Shown one piece after another: positions 33,923 through 41,807 of a stretch of 46,707 nt of DNA. A program made the translations under genes and the position numbers. This DNA is from an uncultured Acidimicrobiaceae bacterium (GTDB lineage: Bacteria > Actinomycetota > Acidimicrobiia > Acidimicrobiales > Ilumatobacteraceae), in NCBI GenBank assembly GCA_903904615.1, contig CAIVDG010000242.1, positions 1 to 46,707 of the forward strand, given 5' to 3'. Below the pieces are notes generated by a model, which was not told where the DNA came from, did no database searches, and saw nothing but the letters and a program-made list of their open reading frames with translations. Each line of letters begins with the position of its first letter. Position 1 is the stretch's first letter.

Positions 33923-34441
33923 GTGCCAGTTCCTGCCGACTTCTCCCCCAATGCCGACGACTTACTTGTCAACAACGCCGAATTCGTCCGTACCTTTCCC
34001 GATGCTGGGCTGGCCCTCACCCCACAGCGACACCTCGCAATCGTTGCATGCATGGACAGCCGAATGGACATCTTCCAAATGCTGGGCCTCGCTCACGGTG
34101 ATGCTCACATCATCCGAAATGCAGGCGGAGTTGTTACCGACGATGTTGTGCGATCGCTCGTTGTCTCGCAGCGGTTGATGAAGACGCAAGAGATTGTTCT
34201 CATCCACCACACCAATTGCGGTTTGCAGTCAGTCACAGAAGATGGCTTCAAACGCGAGATTGAAAAAGATTGCGGAATCAAACCATGGTGGGCAATTGAA
34301 ACCTTCAATGACCCGTACGAAGATGTTCGTCAGTCAATGGCGCGACTCGCTCACAGCCCATTCATTGTTTACAAAGACCACATTCGTGGATTTGTCTACG
34401 ACGTAGAGACGGGCGCGCTTGTTGAAGTCAGTGCCAACTAG
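33923..34441 (+). CDS. Beta-class carbonic anhydrase (CanA-like)
   Basis: Zinc enzyme hydrating CO2 to bicarbonate. From GTG 33923 it is 172 residues, near the size of mycobacterial Rv1284, with which DDLLVNNAEF, AIVACMDSRMD, HIIRNAGGVVTDDVVRSL, HHTNCG and DVRQSMARL correspond. Zinc ligands Cys43, His96 and Cys99 and the Asp45/Arg47 dyad are present. The frame is open back to 33647 but that part is antisense to clpP and is rejected. Divergent from clpP (37 bases) and convergent, with overlapping stops, with the PLP enzyme at 34438. Confidence 0.92.
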   Translation: MPVPADFSPNADDLLVNNAEFVRTFPDAGLALTPQRHLAIVACMDSRMDIFQMLGLAHGDAHIIRNAGGVVTDDVVRSLVVSQRLMKTQEIVLIHHTNCGLQSVTEDGFKREIEKDCGIKPWWAIETFNDPYEDVRQSMARLAHSPFIVYKDHIRGFVYDVETGALVEVSAN

Positions 34442-35724
34442 CGCTGAACACCACTGAACACCACTACGACGCGTTCGTCGTCTTCAATGTTCTCGCGCAT
34501 CTCAAGCACTCCAGCAAGTCCGGCGCTGCCAGTTGGGCTCACATGAACATTGGTGAGTTCATTCGCCATGCGATGCGATGCAACCACGGAAAGTTCAGAC
34601 GCCACCACCGGTGAGCCTCCGGTGTCAGCCATGCCATCAAGCACGCCAATCCAGTCGTAGGTCTCATCATCGAGAATGCCATCAGCTAGCGACTGTGGTT
34701 CTGATTCCCATGGCCACATGCAAGAACTCCAACGGGGCCCAGCATTGCGCGCACCACCACTTGCCTGTGCGTTCTCCCATGCGCGCGCAAGTGGTGCGCA
34801 CCCTTCCGTTTGAACAGCGTGCAGTTTCGGATGAACACCAACCGACTTCAAGCTGCTTGCAACACATGATGCAAATGCTCCGCCGCCAACTTGAATGAAC
34901 ACGCGGTCAACACGGTTGTTCATTTGCTCCATGATCTCCCACCCAATAGTGCGGCCACCATCAAGACACCATGCATTTTCTGTTCCCTGAACACCAAATG
35001 GAATTGCTCCAGAGCTCACCACTTCGCGAAAGCGATACACACACGGGTCGCCAGCAGGGTCGGTATCTACACGCGGACACACGCGAATATCTGCGTTCAG
35101 CGATTGAAGCGTGGACACCACTTCATGCGCTGCTGCAACTGGTACGTGCACAGCAATTGGCCACGAGACGGCAGCGGCAATTGTTGATGCTGCAATCGCT
35201 GCATTTCCACACGATGCAATTGCTAACGGCGGTCTCTGCGCCAGAGATGACCATGGCGCTCTTCCAGCCTCTTCTGCCATCAGCAGGTGAATCATCTCCG
35301 TCACGAGATGTCGCGCTTTATGTGAGCCAGCAACATTGTGAGTCTCATCTTTCACCCAGATACCACCGACTGCGGAAAATCCAAGCGAATCCGACAGCGC
35401 ATTAGCTCGTTGTAACGGCGTGCGATGAAAGCCAACACCGCCAACGCGCACAATTGCGGAGTTCAGGTCTGAGATAATTCGAATTCGCGCATCTTCAGCC
35501 AGTCCGATGCTCTCGCCAAATGCGTCAACAGCAAGCCACTGTCGGTATGCCAAGAACGGATTCTCATCCGCACCCGGACGAAACGGACGAACATCGGAAA
35601 CGAATCGCAACACATGATGTCTGTCGTTGGCCGACGCATTCGGACAACGCCACGAAAATGGTGTGGAGATACTGACGTGAGCACCACACACAGAACATTC
35701 AAGTCCTGTGACAACGCCCGACAT
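34438..35724 (-). CDS. PLP-dependent fold-type II enzyme, threonine synthase-like
   Basis: 428 residues. Begins with a metal-ribbon-like CSVCG...RWRC-type segment (Cys-x2-Cys, then Cys about 16 later: LECSVCGAHV, FSWRCPN). PLP lysine in AGSHKARHLVTEM; phosphate- or substrate-binding ASCGNAAIAAS; a Gly-rich loop QVGGGAFASCVA; and SPTGSAGLAGV near the C-terminus. This layout resembles threonine synthase and its relatives, but the sequence differs enough that the reaction (synthase, dehydratase or ammonia-lyase) cannot be assigned. It lies 6 bases after the 511-residue PLP enzyme, so the two are probably made together. Confidence 0.75.
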   Translation of the reverse strand: MSGVVTGLECSVCGAHVSISTPFSWRCPNASANDRHHVLRFVSDVRPFRPGADENPFLAYRQWLAVDAFGESIGLAEDARIRIISDLNSAIVRVGGVGFHRTPLQRANALSDSLGFSAVGGIWVKDETHNVAGSHKARHLVTEMIHLLMAEEAGRAPWSSLAQRPPLAIASCGNAAIAASTIAAAVSWPIAVHVPVAAAHEVVSTLQSLNADIRVCPRVDTDPAGDPCVYRFREVVSSGAIPFGVQGTENAWCLDGGRTIGWEIMEQMNNRVDRVFIQVGGGAFASCVASSLKSVGVHPKLHAVQTEGCAPLARAWENAQASGGARNAGPRWSSCMWPWESEPQSLADGILDDETYDWIGVLDGMADTGGSPVVASELSVVASHRMANELTNVHVSPTGSAGLAGVLEMRENIEDDERVVVVFSGVQR

Positions 35725-35730
35725 GATGAA

Positions 35731-37266
35731 CTACTTCGATACTTTTGCAACGCGTGCGTTGAACTCGTTAATGAGTTCGTCCCACACAGGCGCATAGGCA
35801 CGAACCGAACGCCAGAAAGATTGCGAACGACGGGCCTCGAACACTTCGAGCGGAGTGCCCTGCTGTTCTACCCAGGTGTAGTAACCGAGGTTGAAGATGC
35901 GATTGCGATCTTGCTCTGTGCACTCGATTGTTGCGTCGGTGCCTACAGAACCAAGGTGTTCGCTGAACACTTCAGCAGCATCAATCTGAGTGAAGTCGTT
36001 ATTGAAACGAGACGCCAAAGTCTTGACGCGCTCACTGGGGTACAGCGCACTGCCGTCAGTTGCGACCGTGACAATGGCATCGTTCGCACCGAATCCGAGA
36101 AGTTTCGCGGTTTTGATTGCTGCCAACACGTTGCAGATTGACGAGAACCCGAAGTGAGTGAGCGCTTCAATTAACTCTGGGCTTGCGCCATGGCGCGTTG
36201 CCAAATACTTCTGACCCTCTGGGGTGTTGAAGAGCACATCCAGTTCATCTGTTGCCTTGTCTGAAATTCCAACAACAACATCTGTATTCATCACATTGTG
36301 AATAAGCGGAATGTGCTTGTCGCCAATTCCCTGAATGTTGTGTTCACCAAAACCGTTCTCCAGCATTGTGGGACATTCAAGAGCTTCAACGGCAACAATC
36401 TTTGTTCCGTAAATGTCCTTCAAGCGGTCACCGGCAGAAATGGTGCCGGCCGAACCAGTGGCCGATGTAAAGGCAGCCAATCGAAGTTCGGAGTATCCGT
36501 TTGCCTTCACGTGCTCGAACGCATGAGCAAGTGCACGACCAGTTACTTCATAGTGGCCGACGGGGTTTCCGAATTCACAGAACTGGTTCAGAATGAAGTT
36601 GCCTGGGTCTTTTGCCATCTCATTACAGGCGTCGTAAATTTCTTTGACGTTGCTCTCGGTGCCAGGAGTACGAACAATGTCTGATGGGTCGGCAACCCAC
36701 TTGTCCAACCAGTCGAAACGCTCTTTCGACATTCCAGCGGGCAGCACAGCAACTCCGCGTGAACTCATGAGACGACTAATAGCGATTCCGCCACGTGCAT
36801 AGTTGCCCGTAGACGGCCACACGGCGCGATGACGCGTGGGGTCGAATTGGCCAGTGATGACGCGTGGTGCAAAACATGAATACGCAGCAAGAACTTTGTG
36901 CGCCGTGATCATGGGAAAGCGGTCGCCGAACACAACAATGATGGGTGAGTCGATACCAGTGATAGACGATGGCAACACCACATGGTTCGGAACATCTACG
37001 CGGTCACCATTCAGGTCGTTGTACCAATGCACACGGAACAAGTTGCGAGGATCGGCTGCGTTCTTGTCGACCCCCTTCGTAATGTCGGCTGGGATTCGGT
37101 GCGGCTCAGCCAATTCCATGAATGTGGGGAGAACAATCTTTTGTTCCGCGAATCGGCGAATGCTGTTTTCGAGCGATGCCTCGTCGATGACATGGTCGGC
37201 AAGGCCGAGTTGTTCCTGGAGAACGGTGGCGTCAAGGGTTGAGTTCAAGGCAGTGGATGCAGTCAC
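35731..37266 (-). CDS. PLP-dependent enzyme related to cysteine synthase (long form)
   Basis: 511 residues from a GTG start. Fold-type II features: FPMITAHKVLAAYSCF (likely Schiff-base lysine), WPSTGNYARGGIAIS (the SGN-type loop), FTSATGSAGTISAGDRLKD (Gly-rich phosphate loop) and TVATDGSALYPSERV near the end. Much longer than cysteine synthases (about 310), with extra N-terminal (about 70 residues) and C-terminal parts. I cannot name its substrate. The start codon lies within a small palindrome AGTCA-CC-TGACT (37261-37272). Upstream neighbour on the other strand is a tRNA gene followed by another PLP enzyme. Confidence 0.75.
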   Translation of the reverse strand: MTASTALNSTLDATVLQEQLGLADHVIDEASLENSIRRFAEQKIVLPTFMELAEPHRIPADITKGVDKNAADPRNLFRVHWYNDLNGDRVDVPNHVVLPSSITGIDSPIIVVFGDRFPMITAHKVLAAYSCFAPRVITGQFDPTRHRAVWPSTGNYARGGIAISRLMSSRGVAVLPAGMSKERFDWLDKWVADPSDIVRTPGTESNVKEIYDACNEMAKDPGNFILNQFCEFGNPVGHYEVTGRALAHAFEHVKANGYSELRLAAFTSATGSAGTISAGDRLKDIYGTKIVAVEALECPTMLENGFGEHNIQGIGDKHIPLIHNVMNTDVVVGISDKATDELDVLFNTPEGQKYLATRHGASPELIEALTHFGFSSICNVLAAIKTAKLLGFGANDAIVTVATDGSALYPSERVKTLASRFNNDFTQIDAAEVFSEHLGSVGTDATIECTEQDRNRIFNLGYYTWVEQQGTPLEVFEARRSQSFWRSVRAYAPVWDELINEFNARVAKVSK

Positions 37267-37311
37267 CTGACTAGTTTGCCACCGAAGACACCATCACCGT
37301 GCCTACGCAGG

Positions 37312-37317
37312 TACCCT
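37312..37317 (+). promoter_or_regulatory. Candidate -10 element (TACCCT) of the tRNA gene
   Basis: TACCCT ends 9 bases before the first base of the tRNA, so transcription could start within a few bases of the mature 5' end. No clear -35 is seen 17 bases upstream. Confidence 0.35.
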
Positions 37318-37326
37318 CACAGGGTC

Positions 37327-37400
37327 GCCGGTGTAGCCCAATTGGCAGAGGCAGCAGGTTTAGGTCCTGCGTGTTGGGGGTTCGAGTCCCTTCACCGGCA
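37327..37400 (+). tRNA. tRNA with UAG anticodon (Leu), class I shape
   Basis: 74 bases folding as a full cloverleaf: acceptor GCCGGTG/CACCGGC (7 bp), D arm GCC/GGC with a TTGG loop, anticodon stem GCAGG/CCTGC with loop TTTAGGT (anticodon TAG, reading CUA and possibly CUN), T arm GGGGG/CCCTT with TTCGAGT loop, discriminator A, no encoded CCA. The variable loop is only 5 bases (GTGTT), whereas bacterial tRNA-Leu normally has a long variable arm. T stem contains two G-T pairs. Leu is assigned only from the anticodon and A73; true charging is uncertain. The next gene begins two bases after its 3' end. Confidence 0.8.
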
Positions 37401-37402
37401 CA

Positions 37403-38419
37403 GTGCATATTTACGACTTACCCACGCCAGCTGTCGTTATCGACATTGCTGCTTTGCGCAAGAACATTGCCACCATGGCCGAGGTGCACCCAGGTCGTCG
37501 CTTGCGTCCACACATTAAGGCGCACAAATGCACAGGTCTTGCTGCCGAGCTAGAAGCCGTTGGTCACACCTCGTTCACATGTGCCACCCCGCGCGAAATT
37601 CTTGGAATGGTTGCCGCAGGCGTTGGCAACGATTTCTTGCTGGCAAATGAAGTAGTCGACCCTCGTCGCCTTGACGCACTGGCAGAAGCGCAAGAACATG
37701 CGTTAATCACCGTTGCTATTGATTCAGAAGAAACCTTGAAGGCAGCCGAGAAGGCCGGCATTCAACACGTGATGATCGATGTGAACGTTGGTCTCCCCCG
37801 TTGTGGATGTGACCCAAAGAATGCTGGCCGCCTGGCCGATGCCGCTCGCGTGCGTGGCATGACAGTTCGTGGAGTCATGGGTTACGAAGGGCATCTCATG
37901 ATGGTGACCGACCGTGACGAAAAGAAACGCAAAGTCCACGACGCAATGTCCATCCTTGCCACCGCGCACGACGACGTTGGTGGCGACATTGTGTCGGCTG
38001 GTGGAACCGGCACATACGACATGTTCGCGGGAACCACCGTGAACGAAGTGCAAGCAGGAAGTTATGCACTCATGGATACCCACTACGCACAACTTGGTTT
38101 GCCATTTGTCCAGGCAATGTGGGTGGTCGGCACGGTTGTTTCATCAAACGAATCGTGGTCAGTAGTAGACGTTGGTTTGAAATCTCTCGGAATGGACCAT
38201 GGCAGCCCCACTATCTCGGGTCATTCCGTGTGGTTCTGCTCCGACGAACACATCACCTTTTCACCACAAGACGAAACACCACGCCCCATTGTGGGCGACA
38301 GAGCATTTGTTACTCCTTCGCACATCGATCCCACCATGGCCATGCACGACACTGCGTATGTTGCTAATTCTTTCGGAGAGATTCTGGCCGAGTGGCCCAT
38401 TGATTTACGCGGGTGGTAA
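37403..38419 (+). CDS. D-threonine aldolase / D-serine dehydratase-like PLP enzyme (fold type III)
   Basis: 338 residues from GTG 37403, two bases downstream of the tRNA. The alanine-racemase-like barrel begins DLPTPAVVIDIAALRKNIATMAE, with the PLP lysine in RPHIKAHKCTGLAAE; MIDVNVGLPRCGCDP, MGYEGHLM and SAGGTGTYDMF are family segments; the C-terminal metal-binding region includes SDEHITF and GDRAFVTPSHIDPTMAMHD, where His and the Cys/His pair of DSD-like enzymes are expected. Acts on D-3-hydroxy amino acids (aldol cleavage or dehydration); which one is undecided. It overlaps rdgB by 15 bases, tail to tail. Confidence 0.85.
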   Translation: MHIYDLPTPAVVIDIAALRKNIATMAEVHPGRRLRPHIKAHKCTGLAAELEAVGHTSFTCATPREILGMVAAGVGNDFLLANEVVDPRRLDALAEAQEHALITVAIDSEETLKAAEKAGIQHVMIDVNVGLPRCGCDPKNAGRLADAARVRGMTVRGVMGYEGHLMMVTDRDEKKRKVHDAMSILATAHDDVGGDIVSAGGTGTYDMFAGTTVNEVQAGSYALMDTHYAQLGLPFVQAMWVVGTVVSSNESWSVVDVGLKSLGMDHGSPTISGHSVWFCSDEHITFSPQDETPRPIVGDRAFVTPSHIDPTMAMHDTAYVANSFGEILAEWPIDLRGW

Positions 38420-38998
38420 TCCCACAATGCGTGCCAGCAGGGCGGGTAGTTCACGCAACGCTCGCCCCCTGTGAGAGAGAGCATCTTTTTCTTCTGCCGT
38501 CATCTCGGCAAACGTTCGACCATCGCCATCGTTCGGAACAAAAAGGCTGTCGTAACCAAACCCATTATTTCCGCGCTCACTAGTGGCGATAGTTCCTTCA
38601 CATTCGCCCGCGACAAAATGCATTTCGCCCAACCTGTTCACTACAGCAAGAACAGTCCTGAATCGCGCCGACCGATGAGTGTTTCCCTCGAGAGTGCGTA
38701 GCAATAACTGCCGATTCTGCACATCAGTTGCATGGTCTCCGGCATAACGCGCGCTTCGCACGCCTGGCTCGCCACTTAACGCATCGACAAGTAACCCGGT
38801 GTCATCGGCGAGCGCCCATTCGTGTGCAAAGTTGGCTATCTCTACTGCTTTAATGGCGGCATTGCCTTCAAGCGTGGGTGCGTTCTCTTCAACATCGCCC
38901 ACTTCGTGTGGTCGTGGCAGAAGTTCCACCCATTCAGGCAACAATCGCGCAATTTCCGCGACCTTCTTCGGGTTCGCGCTCGCACACACGAGTCGCAT
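38405..38998 (-). CDS. rdgB: Non-canonical purine NTP pyrophosphatase (RdgB/HAM1)
   Basis: House-cleaning enzyme hydrolysing (d)ITP and XTP. 197 residues: CASANPKKVAEIARLL, ENAPTLEGNAAIKA, LADDTGLLVDALSGEPGVRSARYAG, GNNGFGYDSLFVPND and TFAEMTAEEKDALSHRGRAL are all family motifs. Starts 5 bases after the rph stop, a pairing common in actinobacteria. The last 15 bases overlap the convergent PLP-enzyme gene. Confidence 0.96.
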   Translation of the reverse strand: MRLVCASANPKKVAEIARLLPEWVELLPRPHEVGDVEENAPTLEGNAAIKAVEIANFAHEWALADDTGLLVDALSGEPGVRSARYAGDHATDVQNRQLLLRTLEGNTHRSARFRTVLAVVNRLGEMHFVAGECEGTIATSERGNNGFGYDSLFVPNDGDGRTFAEMTAEEKDALSHRGRALRELPALLARIVGLPPA

Positions 38999-39003
38999 TG
39001 TTG

Positions 39004-39765
39004 TTATCGCTCGGGAAGTCGAGCAGGTGGCGCCTCGGACAACAAGCCTGATTGAAGATCAAAGATTCGACCAAGTCCGGTGTCGGCCAACATCAGCAAC
39101 TCATCTAGTTCGCCACGCGTGAACGCCATACCTTCGGCAGTTCCTTGCACTTCAACAAATCGTGACTCTCCGCCATTGACAGGTCGCAACATCACAACGT
39201 TCATGTCCACTTCGGCAGTTGAGTCTTCAACATAGGGAAGATCGAGCACCGGAACGCCGCCACACACGCCAACAGAAATTGCAGCGCAGAGCGAATGAAG
39301 TGGGTGCTGAGGAATTGAGCCATTTTGAACAAGCCGAGTCAGTGCATCGTGCAAAGCGAGATAGCCACCGCAAATGCTCGCAGTGCGAGTGCCACCATCT
39401 GCCTGCAATACATCGCAGTCCACCAATACTTGACGTTCACCCAAAGCGCGCATGTCGCATGTGGCGCGCAACGAACGGCCAATGAGTCGTTGAATTTCAA
39501 CGGTGCGACCACTTTGCTTGCCCTTTGCAGCTTCTCTGTCAACACGCTCGGGTGACGACCCAGGAAGCATTGAGTACTCCGCAGTGACCCATCCTTTGCC
39601 TGAGCCCTTCATCCAACGTGGAACATCTTCATCAACCGACGCGGTGCACAAAACACGTGTGCGCCCAAATGTGACCAGCACAGAACCAGCGGACATTTCT
39701 GTGAAGTCACGTTGAAATGACATTGGTCGTAGCTGATCTGGTGTGCGTCCGTCTGGGCGACTCAT
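39004..39765 (-). CDS. rph: Ribonuclease PH
   Basis: Phosphorolytic 3' exoribonuclease that trims tRNA precursors. From ATG 39765 it is 253 residues: SRPDGRTPDQLRPMSF, GSVLVTFGRTRVLCTASVDE, GWVTAEYSMLPGSS, EIQRLIGRSLRATCDMRALGE, DCDVLQADGGTRTAS and FVEVQGTAEGMAF. The start is fixed by GGAGGAAATC just upstream; the in-frame extension to 39813 is rejected. Together with rdgB forms a two-gene unit. Its substrate class includes the CCA-less tRNA gene nearby, but that closeness may mean nothing. Confidence 0.96.
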   Translation of the reverse strand: MSRPDGRTPDQLRPMSFQRDFTEMSAGSVLVTFGRTRVLCTASVDEDVPRWMKGSGKGWVTAEYSMLPGSSPERVDREAAKGKQSGRTVEIQRLIGRSLRATCDMRALGERQVLVDCDVLQADGGTRTASICGGYLALHDALTRLVQNGSIPQHPLHSLCAAISVGVCGGVPVLDLPYVEDSTAEVDMNVVMLRPVNGGESRFVEVQGTAEGMAFTRGELDELLMLADTGLGRIFDLQSGLLSEAPPARLPER

Positions 39766-39841
39766 GATGATTTCCTCCGCACCGCCGACATTCGACATAT
39801 GTGCGCTTCCCACAATACGCAGTGAGCGCCCCCAACAGGCG

Positions 39842-39847
39842 TAGCGT
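39842..39847 (+). promoter_or_regulatory. Candidate -10 element (TAGCGT) of the EamA transporter gene
   Basis: TAGCGT lies 8 bases before the GTG start and no Shine-Dalgarno is present, again fitting a leaderless mRNA. Confidence 0.4.
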
Positions 39848-39855
39848 CAATCACC

Positions 39856-40680
39856 GTGCTCACCGCAACACTCCTCGCTCTCGCCGCTGCGGTGTTGCAC
39901 GCCTCGTGGAACCTATGGGTGAAACAAAGTGGCGACAGATGGATTGCGTTGTGGGGCCAGATGACCGCGGGCGGGTTCGTCTGCGCTGTCATCTTGATCT
40001 TCACCGGCTGGCCCAGCAACTTGGCATGGTGGCCGGTGCTCACCAGTGGCGTTATTCATGTGGTGTACATCGGTGCTCTTGCACGCGCGTACACCATTGG
40101 CGACTTCTCCGTTACCTACCCCATCGCTAGGGGCGCTGGCGCGTTGCTGGCTGCACTTGGTGGAGTTCTGTTTCTGAACGATCACTTCACTGCCCTGTCG
40201 GTTTTCGGAATTGTTATTGCAATCGCCGGAATTCTTCTGCTCGCGGGAAAGGCAGATGCATCCCATGTGAAGGCCGCGTTGTTGGTCTCGCTCACCATTG
40301 GTGCGTACTCAGTTGTTGACGGACATGGCTCTCGAGTGACGGGCGGAAACTTGTATCCACTTGTGCTGTTCGTTGCCACTGCTGTAAGCACAACAATTGC
40401 AGGTATAGCAATGGGTCGCACCCGCGACATGGTGACAGCTATGAGATCTCGCGCACATTTGTTTGCGCTTGCTGGAAGTGCTTCTGCATTGACCTATTGG
40501 ATGGTTCTCGTCGCAATGCAACAAGCACCCGTGGGCTACGTAACGGCACTTCGTGAATCGAGCGTGGTTATTGTTGCACTCATGGGGACGCGTTACTTGG
40601 GTGAATCCGACATGCGACGTCGTGTCGTTGCCGCACTCGTGGTTGTTGCGGGACTAGCAGTGCTCATCGCGGGCCGTTAG
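39856..40680 (+). CDS. EamA/DMT-family transporter
   Basis: 274 residues from GTG 39856 with about nine to ten transmembrane segments and two EamA halves. Features: VLHASWNLWVKQSGDRW at the first helix, YPIARGAGALLAALGGVLFLND at the end of the first half, and VGYVTALRESSVVIVALMGTRYLGE in the second half. Drug/metabolite transporters export amino acids, purines or other metabolites; the substrate cannot be told. Divergent from rph (90 bases) and convergent with cysM. Confidence 0.85.
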   Translation: MLTATLLALAAAVLHASWNLWVKQSGDRWIALWGQMTAGGFVCAVILIFTGWPSNLAWWPVLTSGVIHVVYIGALARAYTIGDFSVTYPIARGAGALLAALGGVLFLNDHFTALSVFGIVIAIAGILLLAGKADASHVKAALLVSLTIGAYSVVDGHGSRVTGGNLYPLVLFVATAVSTTIAGIAMGRTRDMVTAMRSRAHLFALAGSASALTYWMVLVAMQQAPVGYVTALRESSVVIVALMGTRYLGESDMRRRVVAALVVVAGLAVLIAGR

Positions 40681-40695
40681 CGGCACGCCTCTCAT

Positions 40696-41682
40696 TTAGA
40701 AGTAAATGATCTTTTCGGCGTTTGCTTCGGCTTGATCGAGATCGTCTGTGTACGCACCGGTGGACAGATACTTCCAACCGCCGTCGCACACAATGAACAC
40801 GATGGTTCCCTCTTCAATTTCGCTTGCCACCTTCACGGCTCCGGCAAGTGATGCACCTGAAGAGATACCTGCGAAAATTCCGCACTCTTGCACGATGCGA
40901 CGAGTCCACTCGAGTGATTCGCGAGGACGAACAACGCGCTTGCGGTCGAGAAGTTCACGGCCGTGCCAGTTGTCGAACACGGGCGGGATGTAACCATCGT
41001 CCAAGTTGCGCAAACCTTCAACACGCTCACCAAGTGGTGGCTCTACAGCAATAATCTTGATGTTGGGATTCTGTTCTTTGAGGTACTTACCCGTGCCCAT
41101 AAGTGTTCCGCTTGTGCCGAGACCTGCAACGAAGTGCGTAATTTCTGGGCAATCACGATAAATCTCTGGGCCGGTGCCTTCGTAATGCGCACGTGGGTTT
41201 GCATCGTTGGCGTACTGGTACAAGAAACACCATTCAGGGTTTTGCGCTGCAAGTTCTTGCGCGCGTCGCACCGCGCCATTTGATCCTTCTTCACCGGGTG
41301 TGAGAATGATTTCAGCGCCGAAGACTTCGAGCATTTGACGACGCTCGATGCTGACCGAAGTAGGCATGAGGATGGTGATGGGATAACCCTTCATCTTCGC
41401 GATGGCAGCAAGTGCAATTCCGGTGTTGCCCGATGACGGCTCCACGATGCGCTGGCCAGGAACCAAGCGTCCGGTGCGCTCGGCATCTTCGATCATTGCT
41501 TTTGCAATGCGGTCCTTTACCGAGCCAAAGGGGTTTTGGCTTTCCAACTTCGCCACGATGCGAACATTGGGATTAGGCGACAAATTGGAGACGTCGACCA
41601 TGGGAGTGTTGCCAACGAGCTCGAGGGCGTTCTGAAGTACAAACACCGAGCCTCCGTTCCTTCTCACATCCGCAATCGACAT
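40696..41682 (-). CDS. cysM: Cysteine synthase CysM (O-phosphoserine / sulfur-carrier type)
   Basis: Fold-type II PLP enzyme. From ATG 41682 (AAGGAGAACC upstream) it is 328 residues. PLP lysine Lys56 in NPFGSVKDR; VEPSSGNTGIALAA; ERRQMLEVFGAEIILTPGEEGSNGAV; HFVAGLGTSGTLMGTGKYL; FAGISSGASLAGAVK; and the C-terminal lid CDGGWKYLSTGAYTDDLDQAE. The last segment and the Arg-rich active-site lid match mycobacterial CysM, which uses O-phosphoserine and the thiocarboxylated carrier CysO, rather than CysK. mec lies directly upstream, but an intact cysO does not; see the short frame at 41683-41787. Confidence 0.9.
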   Translation of the reverse strand: MSIADVRRNGGSVFVLQNALELVGNTPMVDVSNLSPNPNVRIVAKLESQNPFGSVKDRIAKAMIEDAERTGRLVPGQRIVEPSSGNTGIALAAIAKMKGYPITILMPTSVSIERRQMLEVFGAEIILTPGEEGSNGAVRRAQELAAQNPEWCFLYQYANDANPRAHYEGTGPEIYRDCPEITHFVAGLGTSGTLMGTGKYLKEQNPNIKIIAVEPPLGERVEGLRNLDDGYIPPVFDNWHGRELLDRKRVVRPRESLEWTRRIVQECGIFAGISSGASLAGAVKVASEIEEGTIVFIVCDGGWKYLSTGAYTDDLDQAEANAEKIIYF

Positions 41683-41787
41683 GGTTCTCCTTCGCGGCCT
41701 ACCAGACAGGCCTCTAGGTGAAACCTCTCCACCTTGAGTGCTATTCCCGATAAATCCAGTCGGAATTGTAACCATCGCCACAGCCAT
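41683..41787 (-). pseudogene. Possible cysO (sulfur-carrier) remnant in frame with cysM
   Basis: From ATG 41787, preceded at a good distance by AGAGGGGG, 35 codons run in frame into cysM. The start reads MAVAMVTIPTGFIGNSTQGGEV, and its V(T/S)IPT...T(Q/G)GG...V pattern resembles the first strand and turn of mycobacterial CysO (as I recall it, MNVTVSIPTILRPHTGG). The rest of a CysO, including the C-terminal Gly-Gly tail needed for thiocarboxylation, is absent; only 125 bases separate mec and cysM. It may be a truncated relic, an N-terminal extension of CysM or a translated leader. Similarity is short, so this is tentative. Confidence 0.4.
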
Positions 41788-41807
41788 TGTCACCCCCTCT
41801 AGGGGAA

